The notes beneath the pieces were generated by a model, which saw only the letters and a list, made by a program, of their open reading frames with translations, was not told the DNA's origin and made no database searches. Source: a virus. From it: 46,159 nucleotides of DNA. Where the stretch lies: the IMG/VR virus record IMGVR_UViG_3300025101_000042, positions 1 through 46,159 of that record; one strand, 5' to 3'. This document shows positions 32,825-42,296 of this stretch, in pieces (the stretch's first letter is position 1; every line of letters begins with the position of its first letter). The position numbers and the translations under genes are program-made.

Positions 32825-33182
32825 GTTAGCAGTATACGGAACACTAAGAAATGGAAAACGAGACACATATAGTGTTAATGGATTTTCTTTAGTTTTCCCG
32901 GGGCATAGGCATTTTCCTGCCGCTTTGCATGATAGGAATGCAAAAGGTATGGTTGTTGAGGTTATGGATGTAGACAAAGCAGACATAGCAGGATATGATA
33001 TATATGAAAGCATAGACACAGGTCTTTACGAAAGAAGAATTGTTAAGGTTCATAAGAAAGATGATGTGATAGACGCTTGGATGTATACTATTGGCCCTGC
33101 TCTTATGCAAGGGACAGGTGTGTTTGAAAGAGTTCCTAAACAAGATTGGTTATCAGAAGAGTGCCTAAACCTAAGAAAGTAA
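32811..33182 (+). CDS. gamma-glutamylcyclotransferase (AIG2/GGCT family)
   Basis: 123 residues. LAVYGTLRNG (YGTLR at 9-13) is the family's substrate-binding loop, and DIYESIDTGLYERRIVKV carries the expected catalytic Glu66 followed by the Y.R..V.V strand. Members release 5-oxoproline from gamma-glutamyl amines or amino acids; some open gamma-Glu-epsilon-Lys isopeptides. Located between the terminase subunits and overlapping TerL by 22 bases. It is the natural chemical counterpart of the amidoligase/amidotransferase cassette of the opposite arm. Confidence 0.82.
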   Translation: MKTNKLAVYGTLRNGKRDTYSVNGFSLVFPGHRHFPAALHDRNAKGMVVEVMDVDKADIAGYDIYESIDTGLYERRIVKVHKKDDVIDAWMYTIGPALMQGTGVFERVPKQDWLSEECLNLRK

Positions 33183-34744
33183 ACATAAACAAAAACAATG
33201 TGTCTGACAAAGAGAGAGTTCTTGAGTTAGCAAGAAAAGATATTATATCCTTTGGTCAGTTGTTCTTACCAGATGACTTTATGAAGTCAACTCCTGCCGC
33301 ATATCACTATGAATTAAATAACTTACTATTAGATGAGACTAAGAAAAGAAACTGCATCATACTTCCTAGAGGGCATAGTAAGTCTACATTGGCTAAGACA
33401 GCATTACTGTACCATCTTTACTTTAATCCAGAGGGAAAGAAAGAATTTATTGCTTGGGTTGCTGAGGAACAGTCTCAGGCTATTGACCATATCAAATACT
33501 TACAAAACCACATAGAAACAAATCCTGCACTTAACTATTACTTTGGTAGTATACAGGGGAGTAAGTGGACTGAGAAAGAGTTTACAACTAGCAAAGGTGA
33601 TAGAATTATAGCCAAGGGTACATCACAAAGACTTCGTGGTCGTTCTCAGCTAGGGTTAAGATATACAAAGATTATACTTGATGACTTTGAATCAGAGTTA
33701 AATACAAAAACACCAGACAGAAGAAGAGAGATTAAAGAGTGGGTTATGTCAACAGTCGAACCTGCACTTGAAAACTCAAAAGGCAATGAAGGTTCAATCT
33801 GGTTGATTGGTACAATAGTGCACTATGATTCATTCTTGCAAAGTATATATGATGGATATGTAGAAGCAGAAAGAGATAAGAGAAGTTATGCATGGGATGT
33901 TATGTATCACAAGGCCATAGATACAGATGGTACAGTTCTTTGGCCTAGCTACTTTTCAAAAGAAAAGCTTTTAGATATAAGAAGAAGGTTTGAAGATGTC
34001 GGCTTAGCACATAAGTTTGCACAAGAGTATCTAAATGAAGCTAGGGACTTAGAGAATGCAAAGTTTAAAACAGATAGGCTTGAATACTATGACCATGAGT
34101 TTGAAAGCAGAGATGGATATGCATACCTTGTAAACACAAAAGATGCTATACCTGTAAATATTTACATGGGTGTTGACTTAGCTTATGAAGCTACAGAATC
34201 TAGTGACTATCAGATTATTATGGTAATAGGTATAGATAGTGATAGAAACATATATGTCATTGATTACATGAGAGAACATATACCTTTGTATGATATGCCA
34301 GAACAAATACTAGAATACGCTAGAGAGTTTTCTCCTGTAAAAAGAGTTAACGTTGAGCATGTTGGTGCTCAGGGTATAATTAAGGACGCTGTCAATAGCT
34401 TATCTGGTAAAGAAAGAAAGGTTGCTCCGGGCATAGCATTAGGTGTTAGACCTCCTAGTGGTATAAAAAAAGAAGATAGGTTAGAGTCATTGCTAGCACC
34501 AATAGTAAACAGAAGAAAGATGTTTATAAAAAGAAGTCACAATAGCTTAGTTGATGAAATGTTTCAGTTTCCAAAAGGAAAGAACGATGACATACTTGAT
34601 GGCTTGTGGTATGCTATAAATAAAGCTAGGCCTCCTGTTAGTAAGAAGTTTGATGCATTGGATTTTTTAGAAAACAAAACAGTTAAAACTGTGTCAAAAA
34701 CAACCAAAAGAGTTATCTCTTGGGTAACTGGACAAAAAATATAA
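33161..34744 (+). CDS. terL: large terminase subunit
   Basis: 527 residues from GTG at 33161 (AGAAGA upstream); a TTG at 33146 is in frame but deeper in the previous gene. The N-terminal ATPase has ILPRGHSKST (Walker A, near 67-76) and KIILDDFE (Walker B, near 170-176). The C-terminal RNase H-like nuclease has GVDLAYEATESSD near 345, HVGAQG and DDILDGLWYA. It packages DNA through the portal. The nearby promoter at 34753 begins the head operon. Confidence 0.93.
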   Translation: MPKPKKVNINKNNVSDKERVLELARKDIISFGQLFLPDDFMKSTPAAYHYELNNLLLDETKKRNCIILPRGHSKSTLAKTALLYHLYFNPEGKKEFIAWVAEEQSQAIDHIKYLQNHIETNPALNYYFGSIQGSKWTEKEFTTSKGDRIIAKGTSQRLRGRSQLGLRYTKIILDDFESELNTKTPDRRREIKEWVMSTVEPALENSKGNEGSIWLIGTIVHYDSFLQSIYDGYVEAERDKRSYAWDVMYHKAIDTDGTVLWPSYFSKEKLLDIRRRFEDVGLAHKFAQEYLNEARDLENAKFKTDRLEYYDHEFESRDGYAYLVNTKDAIPVNIYMGVDLAYEATESSDYQIIMVIGIDSDRNIYVIDYMREHIPLYDMPEQILEYAREFSPVKRVNVEHVGAQGIIKDAVNSLSGKERKVAPGIALGVRPPSGIKKEDRLESLLAPIVNRRKMFIKRSHNSLVDEMFQFPKGKNDDILDGLWYAINKARPPVSKKFDALDFLENKTVKTVSKTTKRVISWVTGQKI

Positions 34745-34752
34745 AAAAGTTC

Positions 34753-34782
34753 TTGCATTGTATATATTTATCTTTGTATATT
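34753..34782 (+). promoter_or_regulatory. sigma70-like promoter for portal/head genes
   Basis: TTGCAT (34753-34758), 18 bases, TATATT (34777-34782), similar to the promoter at 30466 and followed by a leader with AAGGTAGG. Confidence 0.55.
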
Positions 34783-34807
34783 CAACACCAAAAAGGTAGG
34801 TGTATCT

Positions 34808-36775
34808 ATTTCTAGTATACGAGAGTTAGAAAAGAACGAAGTACAGAAGTCGGAAGTAAACAGACAGCTATGGAGAATGTGGAGAGATGCTAGGTCTGAA
34901 TGGGATGTAGAAGCTAGAGACTCTGTAGACTTTTTTCTAGGTAATCATTATTCACAAGAAGAATCAGACGCTTTAAGAGCAGTTGGTCAAGGTGATTTTG
35001 TTATTGACCGTGTATATGCGGCAATAGAAAAACTAAAATCATTGTTGACTTCTAGGTCTCCTAAGTATAGTGCGGTAGGTAGAGAAGACTCAGACAGTAG
35101 AATATCTAATGTTTGGAGAACTATACTTGAGTATATATGGGATATATCAGATGGAGATACTCAATTCAAGCAAGCTGTTCATGATTATGCTACTGCAGGT
35201 ATGGGTTACTTGTATGCATATATTGACCCTGAAGCTGATTACGGAAGAGGTGAAGTTAAGTATACTTATGTAGACCCATTTAGAGTTTATGTAGACCCTG
35301 CCTCAAGACATCGTTACGCAGACGATGCATCTGGTATTATATTATCTACCATCCTAACTGAAGACCAACTTGTAAACATGTATCCACAAGTTGAACCTTT
35401 TTTACAAGACCTAGAAACATATTACGATGAAGAAGATTATCCTGAGTCAGGAAGAAAGAACTCTTCTCAATCTTTTACTCCAGATGTTACATATGAATCA
35501 GAATACAACAGGGTTAATAAGTATAGAATACTAGAAAGATTCATGAAAGTAAAAGTGCCTTTTTATAGGGTATTTAACAAACAAGATGGTTCAGAAGTTA
35601 TACTAGATGTTGATAAGTATAATCAGTTTATTGAATCAGAGAATGCTCAGTTGTTAATACAAGCTGAGATGATAGAGATAGTGGAGGTAACTCAAACAAG
35701 AATTAAAGTTTGTGCAACTGCAGGTAATATTCTTTTGTACGAACAGATATTGAATACAGACATATATCCGATTATACCTGTTCCTAATATTTGGACAGGT
35801 ACACCTTATCCAAAGTCAGATATATCAAAAGTAAAAGATTCACAAAGACTTTTAAATAAGCTTTTCTCTCTCACTCTCTCACACGCTCAAGCCTCTGCTG
35901 GACTAAAGCTTATGGTTCCAGAGGGGAGCGTAGATGATTTGGGGCAGTTGGAGCAGGATTGGGCTAGGCCTAATGCTGTCATACCTTATAACCCTGAGTT
36001 CGGTGCACCTCATTTCCCTGCCCCACAATCATTGTCAGGAGAGTTTTATAATTTAATGAGTAGAATAGAGCACTATATAGATTTAAGTTTTGGTATCCCA
36101 GAGTTGATGCAGGGTTTTAGAGAATCAGCTCCAGAAACAGTTCGTGGTACTGCAATGCTTGCTGAAATGGGCGAGACTCGTGGCAAGTCTAAGTTAAGGG
36201 ATATTGAAGGAAGTTTGACAAGGTTAGGTAAAAGTTTATACAACCTAGCCAAGGGTCATTACACTTACTCCAAGACGTTTAGAATCGTACAGCCAAACAA
36301 TGATATTACTCAGTTTACGGTAAATATGTACGATGACAAAAGTCAGGAAATTAATGCCATCACAAATAACATCACGGTGGGGCATTATGATGTGAGAATC
36401 ATATCCGGTTCAACTCTACCCTCAAATAGAATGGCTGAGTATCAGCTTTACCTTGAGGCGTTTAGAATGAATCTGGTAGATGATGTCGAGGTTTTAAAGA
36501 AAACTGAAATCTTTGACAAAGAAGGTGTCTTACAGCGAAAGGGCCAAATGGCTCAGATGCAATCTTATATCAAACAACTCGAAGGCCAAGTTAAGAAACT
36601 TAGTGGAGACCTCCAGACTGCAGAGCGTGAAACGCTTAATTCAAGAAAGAGAGCTGAAACTGAGAAGTTCAAGAGCAGGCTTAATGAAATCAAGAATGAT
36701 ACCAAGTTTAAAACTAAGGTTCAAGTTGACAATCTAAAAAGAATTGTTGATTCAGAAACACAGGCTGTAAGCTAA
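34808..36775 (+). CDS. portal protein
   Basis: 632 residues from ATG at 34877, or 655 from a possible ATT start at 34808 that sits 7 bases after AAGGTAGG. The 23 extra codons (ISSIRELEKNEVQKSEVN...) look coding, and no ATG, GTG or TTG exists in frame between. The body matches podoviral/P22-like portals: EARDSVDFFLGNHYSQEE, VDPASRH, RLLNKLFSLTLSHAQA, SFGIPELMQGF and ETVRGTAMLAEMGETRGKS. The C-terminal ~80 residues are a coiled coil. Forms the dodecameric head channel. Confidence 0.85.
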   Translation: MSSIRELEKNEVQKSEVNRQLWRMWRDARSEWDVEARDSVDFFLGNHYSQEESDALRAVGQGDFVIDRVYAAIEKLKSLLTSRSPKYSAVGREDSDSRISNVWRTILEYIWDISDGDTQFKQAVHDYATAGMGYLYAYIDPEADYGRGEVKYTYVDPFRVYVDPASRHRYADDASGIILSTILTEDQLVNMYPQVEPFLQDLETYYDEEDYPESGRKNSSQSFTPDVTYESEYNRVNKYRILERFMKVKVPFYRVFNKQDGSEVILDVDKYNQFIESENAQLLIQAEMIEIVEVTQTRIKVCATAGNILLYEQILNTDIYPIIPVPNIWTGTPYPKSDISKVKDSQRLLNKLFSLTLSHAQASAGLKLMVPEGSVDDLGQLEQDWARPNAVIPYNPEFGAPHFPAPQSLSGEFYNLMSRIEHYIDLSFGIPELMQGFRESAPETVRGTAMLAEMGETRGKSKLRDIEGSLTRLGKSLYNLAKGHYTYSKTFRIVQPNNDITQFTVNMYDDKSQEINAITNNITVGHYDVRIISGSTLPSNRMAEYQLYLEAFRMNLVDDVEVLKKTEIFDKEGVLQRKGQMAQMQSYIKQLEGQVKKLSGDLQTAERETLNSRKRAETEKFKSRLNEIKNDTKFKTKVQVDNLKRIVDSETQAVS

Positions 36776-36866
36776 TGAAAACAGAAGTAGTGGGAACAAT
36801 TCCCGGTTCTGCTTTTACAGACATCTTTAATTAGGTGATGCTAACTAAAAGAAATCGAGGAATATA

Positions 36867-37622
36867 ATGGATAACACTATGCACGAAAATACCACAATAG
36901 AAGGCGTGGAAGGCGAAGTTTTAGAACAAGTTGTTGAGCCAGAACAGGTAGGAGGAGAAGCTCCAGCACCTGCAGGAGAAGAAGTTGTAGATGAAGCTAA
37001 GAAGTTTCAATCAATGTATGACAAGAAATCTGCTGATTATGATAAGCTTAATAATGAAATCGAGGAGCTTCGTAAGTATCAACAGTTGGGAAAAGTTTTA
37101 CAAGACAGACCCGATGTTGTTGAGGCTATGAGAAACACACTTAGTGGTAATACGGCTAGTAAGCAAGAAGAACCAAAGGTTACAGAAGATTCTTTTGACC
37201 CTTGGGAGGCTTATTACAAGCCGGGTTCTCCCTCTTATGAGATGAGGGTGAAACAAGAAAAGGCTGTTGCTCAGCAAGCTGTTCAAGAACAGATGGCAGG
37301 GTTTCAGCAACAAATGGCAATTAACAACCTTAAGCAAGACCTAGCTACTAAGCATGGCATTACAGACCCGAATATGGCTGATGACTTTATACAGTTTGCT
37401 ACTACTCCTAGGGAAGAACTTCCTTTGGATATGTTAGTAGATGTATACAGAAGACATAAAGGTGGAGAAGAAAAAGTTTCGCCAAACTTAGAAGCTGTTC
37501 AAAAGACTAAGACTATTCCAACTACGGCTGGTGTAGTTCAAGGTTCTGCTCCTGAACAACCTAATGAATTAGAAGATGTTTGGAAGGGCGTTATGAACAT
37601 TTCAAATAGAAAACAAATATAA
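36867..37622 (+). CDS. scaffolding protein
   Basis: 251 residues, acidic and helical, between portal and capsid genes. Pro/Glu-rich N-terminus (VEPEQVGGEAPAPAGEE), a heptad region (KKSADYDKLNNEIEELRKY), Gln-rich centre (AQQAVQEQMAGFQQQM) and a basic C-terminal end. This layout is typical of phage scaffolds that guide capsid assembly. The ATG follows GAGGAATATA. Confidence 0.75.
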   Translation: MDNTMHENTTIEGVEGEVLEQVVEPEQVGGEAPAPAGEEVVDEAKKFQSMYDKKSADYDKLNNEIEELRKYQQLGKVLQDRPDVVEAMRNTLSGNTASKQEEPKVTEDSFDPWEAYYKPGSPSYEMRVKQEKAVAQQAVQEQMAGFQQQMAINNLKQDLATKHGITDPNMADDFIQFATTPREELPLDMLVDVYRRHKGGEEKVSPNLEAVQKTKTIPTTAGVVQGSAPEQPNELEDVWKGVMNISNRKQI

Positions 37623-37635
37623 CAAGGAGTCCTAA

Positions 37636-38934
37636 ATGGCAACTTACAAACAAGGAATTGTGAATGTTGGCGACCCGGGTACAGCCGCTTCAGGCTTTCA
37701 CACTCGGAGACTGTTCAATTTCTCAGACCGTGTAGCGGAGTTGGCTCCAGATGAATCACCTTTTTTCGTGTATCTCTCTAAGGTAGCTAAAGTTCCTACG
37801 GATGACCCTCAATTCCGATTTTTAGAAGACAGAACTAAAATTCAAATGACCGATCGTTCTTTCTTAATTAACGGGGATGTTACTATCCCAGCGGCAGGAT
37901 TATCAGCTGTCTATAATATAGACGGAGCAACAGTTGATTGGTTGCTTAAAGGTATGGTGGTTGCAGTTGGTCAAGAAACAGCGGCTAACGCACCTAATAC
38001 TGTAATACTTAGAGTTGAGTCTAAGCCTGAAAGCGGTCAGTTAACAATGAAAACAATAGCTGGCTCAGATGGAGGAGTAAACATTAATGATGCTAAATGT
38101 ACTGTTATTGGTACATCCTTTACTGAAGGTTCTGGAGGGCCAGATGTTTTTTCTCAAGAGCTTGATAATGACTTTGGGTTTACTCAAATCTTTAAAACAG
38201 CTTGTGAAATGTCTAATACAGCAAGAGCAACTCGCTATCGTGGATACGCAGATGATTTCCAAAGAATTTGGAATCTTAAACTTCGTGAGCACAAAGTAGA
38301 TATTGAGCGTGCTATGTTATTTGGACAACGTGCAAGCGTTGGAGGTGCTCAGTATACTGAGGGTATAGCAGGTCACATTATTGCTAATGGAACACCTAGC
38401 ACAGAAAATCTTGATTTGACATACTCAGAAGGAGCACCTTATTTTAGGTCTGCTACAACATCTGAACTAACATACGACAGAATACTATCTGATTTTGAAG
38501 TAGTATATGACCCTGCTCGTGGTGGTTCTGATTCAAAATTAGCTCTTGCTAGTTTACCTGTAATTACATATTTTAACAAAATGGATTCTTCTTTTATAGA
38601 CCAATCCGTTACAGGTCAGTTAAGATATAATATGGAAAAAGCAACTGGTTCTTTTGGTCATACTGTATTGCAAGTTGAGACTATTCACGGTACAATGAAT
38701 CTAGTTAAGGAGCCTCTGTTTAGGGGGTTTGCTTCTGGTTTCTTATGTATGGTTGATATGGATAACGTAGCTTATAGACCATTAGTAGGTAACGGAGTTA
38801 ATCGTGACACTCAAATCATGACTAATGTTCAGTCTGCTGATGAAGACCTTCGTAAAGATATGATTCTAACAGAGGCTGGATTGGAAGTTTCTCTTCCTGA
38901 AAGTCACTACTTAATCAACTTAGAAGGAGTTTAA
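37636..38934 (+). CDS. major capsid protein (SU10/DUF5309-like)
   Basis: 432 residues behind AAGGAG, after the scaffold. HK97-fold features are expected. The stretch KLREHKVDIERAMLFGQRASV...TEGIAGHI and VETIHGTMNLVKEPLFRG recall the DUF5309 family containing the phiSU10 capsid. Family call is from memory; identity as capsid is well supported by position and length. Confidence 0.82.
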   Translation: MATYKQGIVNVGDPGTAASGFHTRRLFNFSDRVAELAPDESPFFVYLSKVAKVPTDDPQFRFLEDRTKIQMTDRSFLINGDVTIPAAGLSAVYNIDGATVDWLLKGMVVAVGQETAANAPNTVILRVESKPESGQLTMKTIAGSDGGVNINDAKCTVIGTSFTEGSGGPDVFSQELDNDFGFTQIFKTACEMSNTARATRYRGYADDFQRIWNLKLREHKVDIERAMLFGQRASVGGAQYTEGIAGHIIANGTPSTENLDLTYSEGAPYFRSATTSELTYDRILSDFEVVYDPARGGSDSKLALASLPVITYFNKMDSSFIDQSVTGQLRYNMEKATGSFGHTVLQVETIHGTMNLVKEPLFRGFASGFLCMVDMDNVAYRPLVGNGVNRDTQIMTNVQSADEDLRKDMILTEAGLEVSLPESHYLINLEGV

Positions 38935-38936
38935 TA

Positions 38937-39392
38937 ATGGCTAGAGCAAGTTACTTAGAACAAAACAGCGAAGCTACTTTTGGTCACAAAAAGAAAGTGG
39001 TTAAGCTTGGAGCCACATACCAGCTTTTAGAAAAAGATAGTGGTAAGATATTTATGCTTAATTCAGCTACTGAATTTGTTACTACATTACCTGCTATTAA
39101 AGATGCTGGTGCTGGTTGGTACTGCAAAATAGTTGTTGATGCCGCACCTGCTTCTGCTTCTTATACAGTTGTAGAAAAAGCGGCTGATGACACCGATGTA
39201 ATTATTGTAAATGGTATTAATGAGCTAGAAGTTGACACAAGCGACGATGGCCCATATAGTGCTGGTTGCACAACTATAACCTTTGCAGATGGCGTAGCTG
39301 TCCAAGGAGACTTTATAGATATTTGGTGCGATGGTGAAAACTATTATGTTTCAGGTCAAACCAAAGCAGACGGTGGAATAAGCGTAGCATAA
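38937..39392 (+). CDS. head decoration-like protein
   Basis: 151 residues, beta rich, immediately after the capsid gene (ATG 3 bases from the stop). Ala/Gly/Thr rich, with no catalytic motif. The position suits a decoration or head-stabilising protein. Confidence 0.6.
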   Translation: MARASYLEQNSEATFGHKKKVVKLGATYQLLEKDSGKIFMLNSATEFVTTLPAIKDAGAGWYCKIVVDAAPASASYTVVEKAADDTDVIIVNGINELEVDTSDDGPYSAGCTTITFADGVAVQGDFIDIWCDGENYYVSGQTKADGGISVA

Positions 39393-39428
39393 ACTGAATA
39401 AATAAAGTTAAGCAGTAATTAGAACTGT

Positions 39429-39456
39429 GGGGGTTATCGTATAAAGGATAGCCCCC
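39429..39456 (+). terminator. GGGGGTTATC/GATAGCCCCC hairpin
   Basis: Ten-base arms with one G-U pair and an 8-base loop, followed by CGAATCTAAAAAGG and no T-run. It may dampen readthrough or stabilise the capsid mRNA. Confidence 0.45.
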
Positions 39457-39475
39457 GAATCTAAAAAGGAATAAT

Positions 39476-39721
39476 ATGAATTGTGTACATTGTAAAAACC
39501 CAAATCCTGAAAGATGGTTCTACTGCAGAGCTTGTGGTAAGAAAGCATCTGAAGCTATATTTACAACTAACTTATATATGATGAGTGAAGCTGGGAAGAG
39601 AAGTGACATAGAATTTTCTGAAGTTAGTATGGATAGTCATATAGACCAGATGAAGAAAGAAAAAACAAAGAAGTTAAACAACGTGTGGAAAGAAAGAGTA
39701 AGACAGGCAGGTGTTAATTAA
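39476..39721 (+). CDS. 81-aa zinc-ribbon virion-operon protein
   Basis: 81 residues. CVHC (3-6) and CRAC (18-21) form a zinc ribbon at the N-terminus; the rest is helical and basic. It precedes the 437-aa structural protein with a TAATG coupling. Function unknown. Confidence 0.65.
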   Translation: MNCVHCKNPNPERWFYCRACGKKASEAIFTTNLYMMSEAGKRSDIEFSEVSMDSHIDQMKKEKTKKLNNVWKERVRQAGVN

Positions 39722-41034
39722 TGGCAACGTTTGAAGCACAAGTAGAAGGATTAACAAGTTTATCAATAGATGGCAGTAGTGCCCCTACTCAAGCTGAGTT
39801 AACTCAGTTTTTAACTGATGGTGCGGCTGAGGTTATCAATGCGATGCCAAGGTCTTTGAAGTTTCTTTGTGCAACTGAGGATACATTTACAAGTACAGCA
39901 GTTGGTAGTGAAGCAGAAACCTTAGAGTCTAGTTCTGTTATATCAGTTACTAGAAACGATGGTACTATAGACCAGCCATGCAGAGAGATTCCTGCATTGC
40001 TTAGAGGTAGGGCATCAGATAGTGACGATATGATAGCGGCTACAGCTACAGACCCTGTGTACTATGTTTATAATGGTAAGCTAAATGCTTTGCCTGCTTC
40101 AGGTAGCTGTAAATATTTAGAGGTTAATAACCCAGCAGTAGCTTTTGGAGATTCTTCTATAAGTAATTTTCCAGATGAATATGAATATTTAGTCCCATTG
40201 TATGCTTCTGTAAAAGCATTAAGTAATAAGTTAAATACATTAATTAAATCAGATTTAAGTATATCTGCATCAGCACCAAGTGCACCTAGTTTAGCTACTG
40301 TTTCATATTCAGATGCTACAAATGCAGATGCAAGTGCTGTTGCAGTTGGCTCGGTTACCGTATCTTCTGTAACAAAAGCTGATATGGGTGGAAATGTACC
40401 TTCTTATACTGCACCTGTTGTAGGTGGAGCAACTGAAGAGATTACGGCTACTATTACTGCAGGTACTTCTGGAACAGATGCTGACCAAATAGATGTTACT
40501 GATTGGTGGGAAGTTTTAGGTGATATGATTGAAACAGATGAAGATACAGAGCTTGCTCAGTTGCAGTTAGGAAAACTTAATTCTTACGTAGATGCTTATA
40601 GGTCTGCTTTGCAAAACCAATTAAATATATTTAACAAAGATAATGCTAGGTATCAAGCAAATGTTCAAGCTGAATTAGCAAAAAAACAAGCTGATTTACA
40701 GGTAGCCTTAAGACAGGCTCAGATAGATGCGGCTGATGCACAGCAAGAATCTGCTCAGTCTACAGATGTGGCTAAGTTTAATAAAGCTCAAGACCAAGCA
40801 TTAGCATTGCAAAACAAAGCTAATGGATTGCAAGCGACTATCCAAAATAACGATGATTTAGTACAAAAATTTTTAGCTGAATTAAATAAGTATAGTGCTC
40901 AAGTAAACTCAGAAGTGCAAGCTTATGGACAAAATTTAGCAAACAATGCCCAATCTTATCAAAATTATCTTCAGCAACAAGCTAAGTTGCAAGCTGATTA
41001 CGATAAAGGCATACAACTTATGAGAGGTGGGTAA
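39721..41034 (+). CDS. structural protein with adaptor-like N-terminus and coiled-coil C-terminus
   Basis: 437 residues. The N-terminal ~180 residues (TQAELTQFLTDGAAEVINAMP, YLVPLYASVKALSNKL) resemble head-tail adaptor/gp-type helices found in marine phages. A Ser/Ala/Thr linker and a WW-containing turn (DVTDWWEVLG) follow, then ~150 residues of Gln/Ala-rich coiled coil. Likely a connector or tail-attached structural protein. Confidence 0.6.
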   Translation: MATFEAQVEGLTSLSIDGSSAPTQAELTQFLTDGAAEVINAMPRSLKFLCATEDTFTSTAVGSEAETLESSSVISVTRNDGTIDQPCREIPALLRGRASDSDDMIAATATDPVYYVYNGKLNALPASGSCKYLEVNNPAVAFGDSSISNFPDEYEYLVPLYASVKALSNKLNTLIKSDLSISASAPSAPSLATVSYSDATNADASAVAVGSVTVSSVTKADMGGNVPSYTAPVVGGATEEITATITAGTSGTDADQIDVTDWWEVLGDMIETDEDTELAQLQLGKLNSYVDAYRSALQNQLNIFNKDNARYQANVQAELAKKQADLQVALRQAQIDAADAQQESAQSTDVAKFNKAQDQALALQNKANGLQATIQNNDDLVQKFLAELNKYSAQVNSEVQAYGQNLANNAQSYQNYLQQQAKLQADYDKGIQLMRGG

Positions 41035-41219
41035 TGTCTAAGACAGTAGTATCATTAAACTCTTCTCCTTCTTTTACTGCGGTGTCGTTAAATACTTCAC
41101 CATCTTTAACATTAGTTACTTTACCAACTTCTATTACTTGGCTTAGGTCTGGTTTTTGGGAAAGTTTTAATATACATAACTGGGAAGATACTATTGCAGT
41201 ATGGAATGAGGCTGAGTAA
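41034..41219 (+). CDS. 61-aa small structural-operon protein
   Basis: 61 residues chained by TAATG to both neighbours. Ser/Thr-rich repeats (SLNSSPSFTAVSLNTSPSLTLV: a short tandem) then a Trp-rich end. Not recognised. Confidence 0.5.
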   Translation: MSKTVVSLNSSPSFTAVSLNTSPSLTLVTLPTSITWLRSGFWESFNIHNWEDTIAVWNEAE

Positions 41220-41527
41220 TGGCAGTAAACAGGCTAAATGTAAAAAAGATTATTAGTAGGGTAAGGCAGGTTTTTCCTGACGCACCTGAAACTTATATTA
41301 TAAATTTAATTAACGAATGTTTAGTAGACCTTGGAAAGTATTCAACTAAGGTTGAGTATGCAAAGACAACTACGGTAGCAGACCAGCAATGGTATACATT
41401 AAGCGATGCTAACTCTGGTATTGATGTCAACAAAGTATTTAGAGTTGATTTTATGGATTCTAGTGGAGAGTATGTCAAGATACCAAGGTTATTAGATGGT
41501 GAAATATTAACGATGGACATAGACTGA
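41219..41527 (+). CDS. head-tail adaptor-like protein
   Basis: 102 residues. VKKIISRVRQVFPDAPETYIINLINECLVDLGK is a helical connector-like opening; the second half is beta-like. The stop overlaps the next start (TGATGG). Probably part of the neck between portal and tail. Confidence 0.55.
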   Translation: MAVNRLNVKKIISRVRQVFPDAPETYIINLINECLVDLGKYSTKVEYAKTTTVADQQWYTLSDANSGIDVNKVFRVDFMDSSGEYVKIPRLLDGEILTMDID

Positions 41528-41958
41528 TGGCAAGTACTTATACTCATCCAGAACATAAGATTGCATATTTTGTAAAAGGCAATCATTTAGCTATAGTAAC
41601 AACAAGAGGAGAAACATCTGGAACAACTCATTCTCTTGAAGGTCAGTACAAACCAATAGATGAAGCAGTAACAAATGGAGTTCTTATACATTACTATGCT
41701 GAGCCAGATTCTGTATCAGCTATTACAGATATTCCAGATGTAGACAACGTGTTTCATCCTGCTATCATAGACTTTGTAAAAGCAAAGCTATATGAAGATA
41801 AAGCAGGAAAGTCAAATGACCCAAACATATCTTCAGTAAGTATGAATTTAGCTAGTGTTCATCAAAGAAATTTTTTGGAATCCGTTAAGAAAAACGGTGC
41901 TAGGAAAAGAGAAAAGGTAGGTGGCACTAGGATGATATTACCACCAGACCTAACTTAA
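41527..41958 (+). CDS. neck/connector protein
   Basis: 143 residues. VDNVFHPAIIDFVKAKLYEDKAG...SMNLASVHQRNFLESVKKNG resembles phage connector helices (a short helical bundle binding the portal). With the 102-aa gene it looks like a pair that other phages have as one protein. Confidence 0.55.
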   Translation: MASTYTHPEHKIAYFVKGNHLAIVTTRGETSGTTHSLEGQYKPIDEAVTNGVLIHYYAEPDSVSAITDIPDVDNVFHPAIIDFVKAKLYEDKAGKSNDPNISSVSMNLASVHQRNFLESVKKNGARKREKVGGTRMILPPDLT

Positions 41959-42014
41959 ATCAACATGCCCATGAGAAAAGTCAAGCTCGGTAAGGCATAA
42001 GAAGGAGAAACAAG

Positions 42015-42296
42015 ATGGCTAGTTCTATTAATAAATATTCAGTAGTAGAATCTCTCAATCAGATGATTTACGAGAGTGCAACTGCGGTAACTGCTGTTCA
42101 TGCAGGTTCAGATCAAACTTTATCAGGCTCTCATACAGCTTTATATGTAGGTGTTGGTGGTGATGTAGTTCTTACTTTACAATCTGGTAGCGATGCAACT
42201 TTTACAAATTTAGCAAGTGGTCAAATACTACCTGTTAAGTTTACTGCAATCAAAGCAACAAATACGACAGCAACTAATATGCTGGCATTGAAATAA
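42015..42296 (+). CDS. 93-aa structural-operon protein
   Basis: 93 residues behind AAGGAG, beta rich (SGSHTALYVGVGGDVVLTLQSGSDATFTNL), maybe a small fibre- or head-attached protein. Not recognised. Confidence 0.5.
   Translation: MASSINKYSVVESLNQMIYESATAVTAVHAGSDQTLSGSHTALYVGVGGDVVLTLQSGSDATFTNLASGQILPVKFTAIKATNTTATNMLALK

Noticed and set aside
36775-36834. 19-codon ORF after the portal gene
   Set aside because: TAATG coupling is present, but the length and lack of features do not support a gene.
41965-42000. 11-codon ORF MPMRKVKLGKA
   Set aside because: Looks like the start of a small basic phage protein but is far too short; may be a remnant, evidence insufficient.
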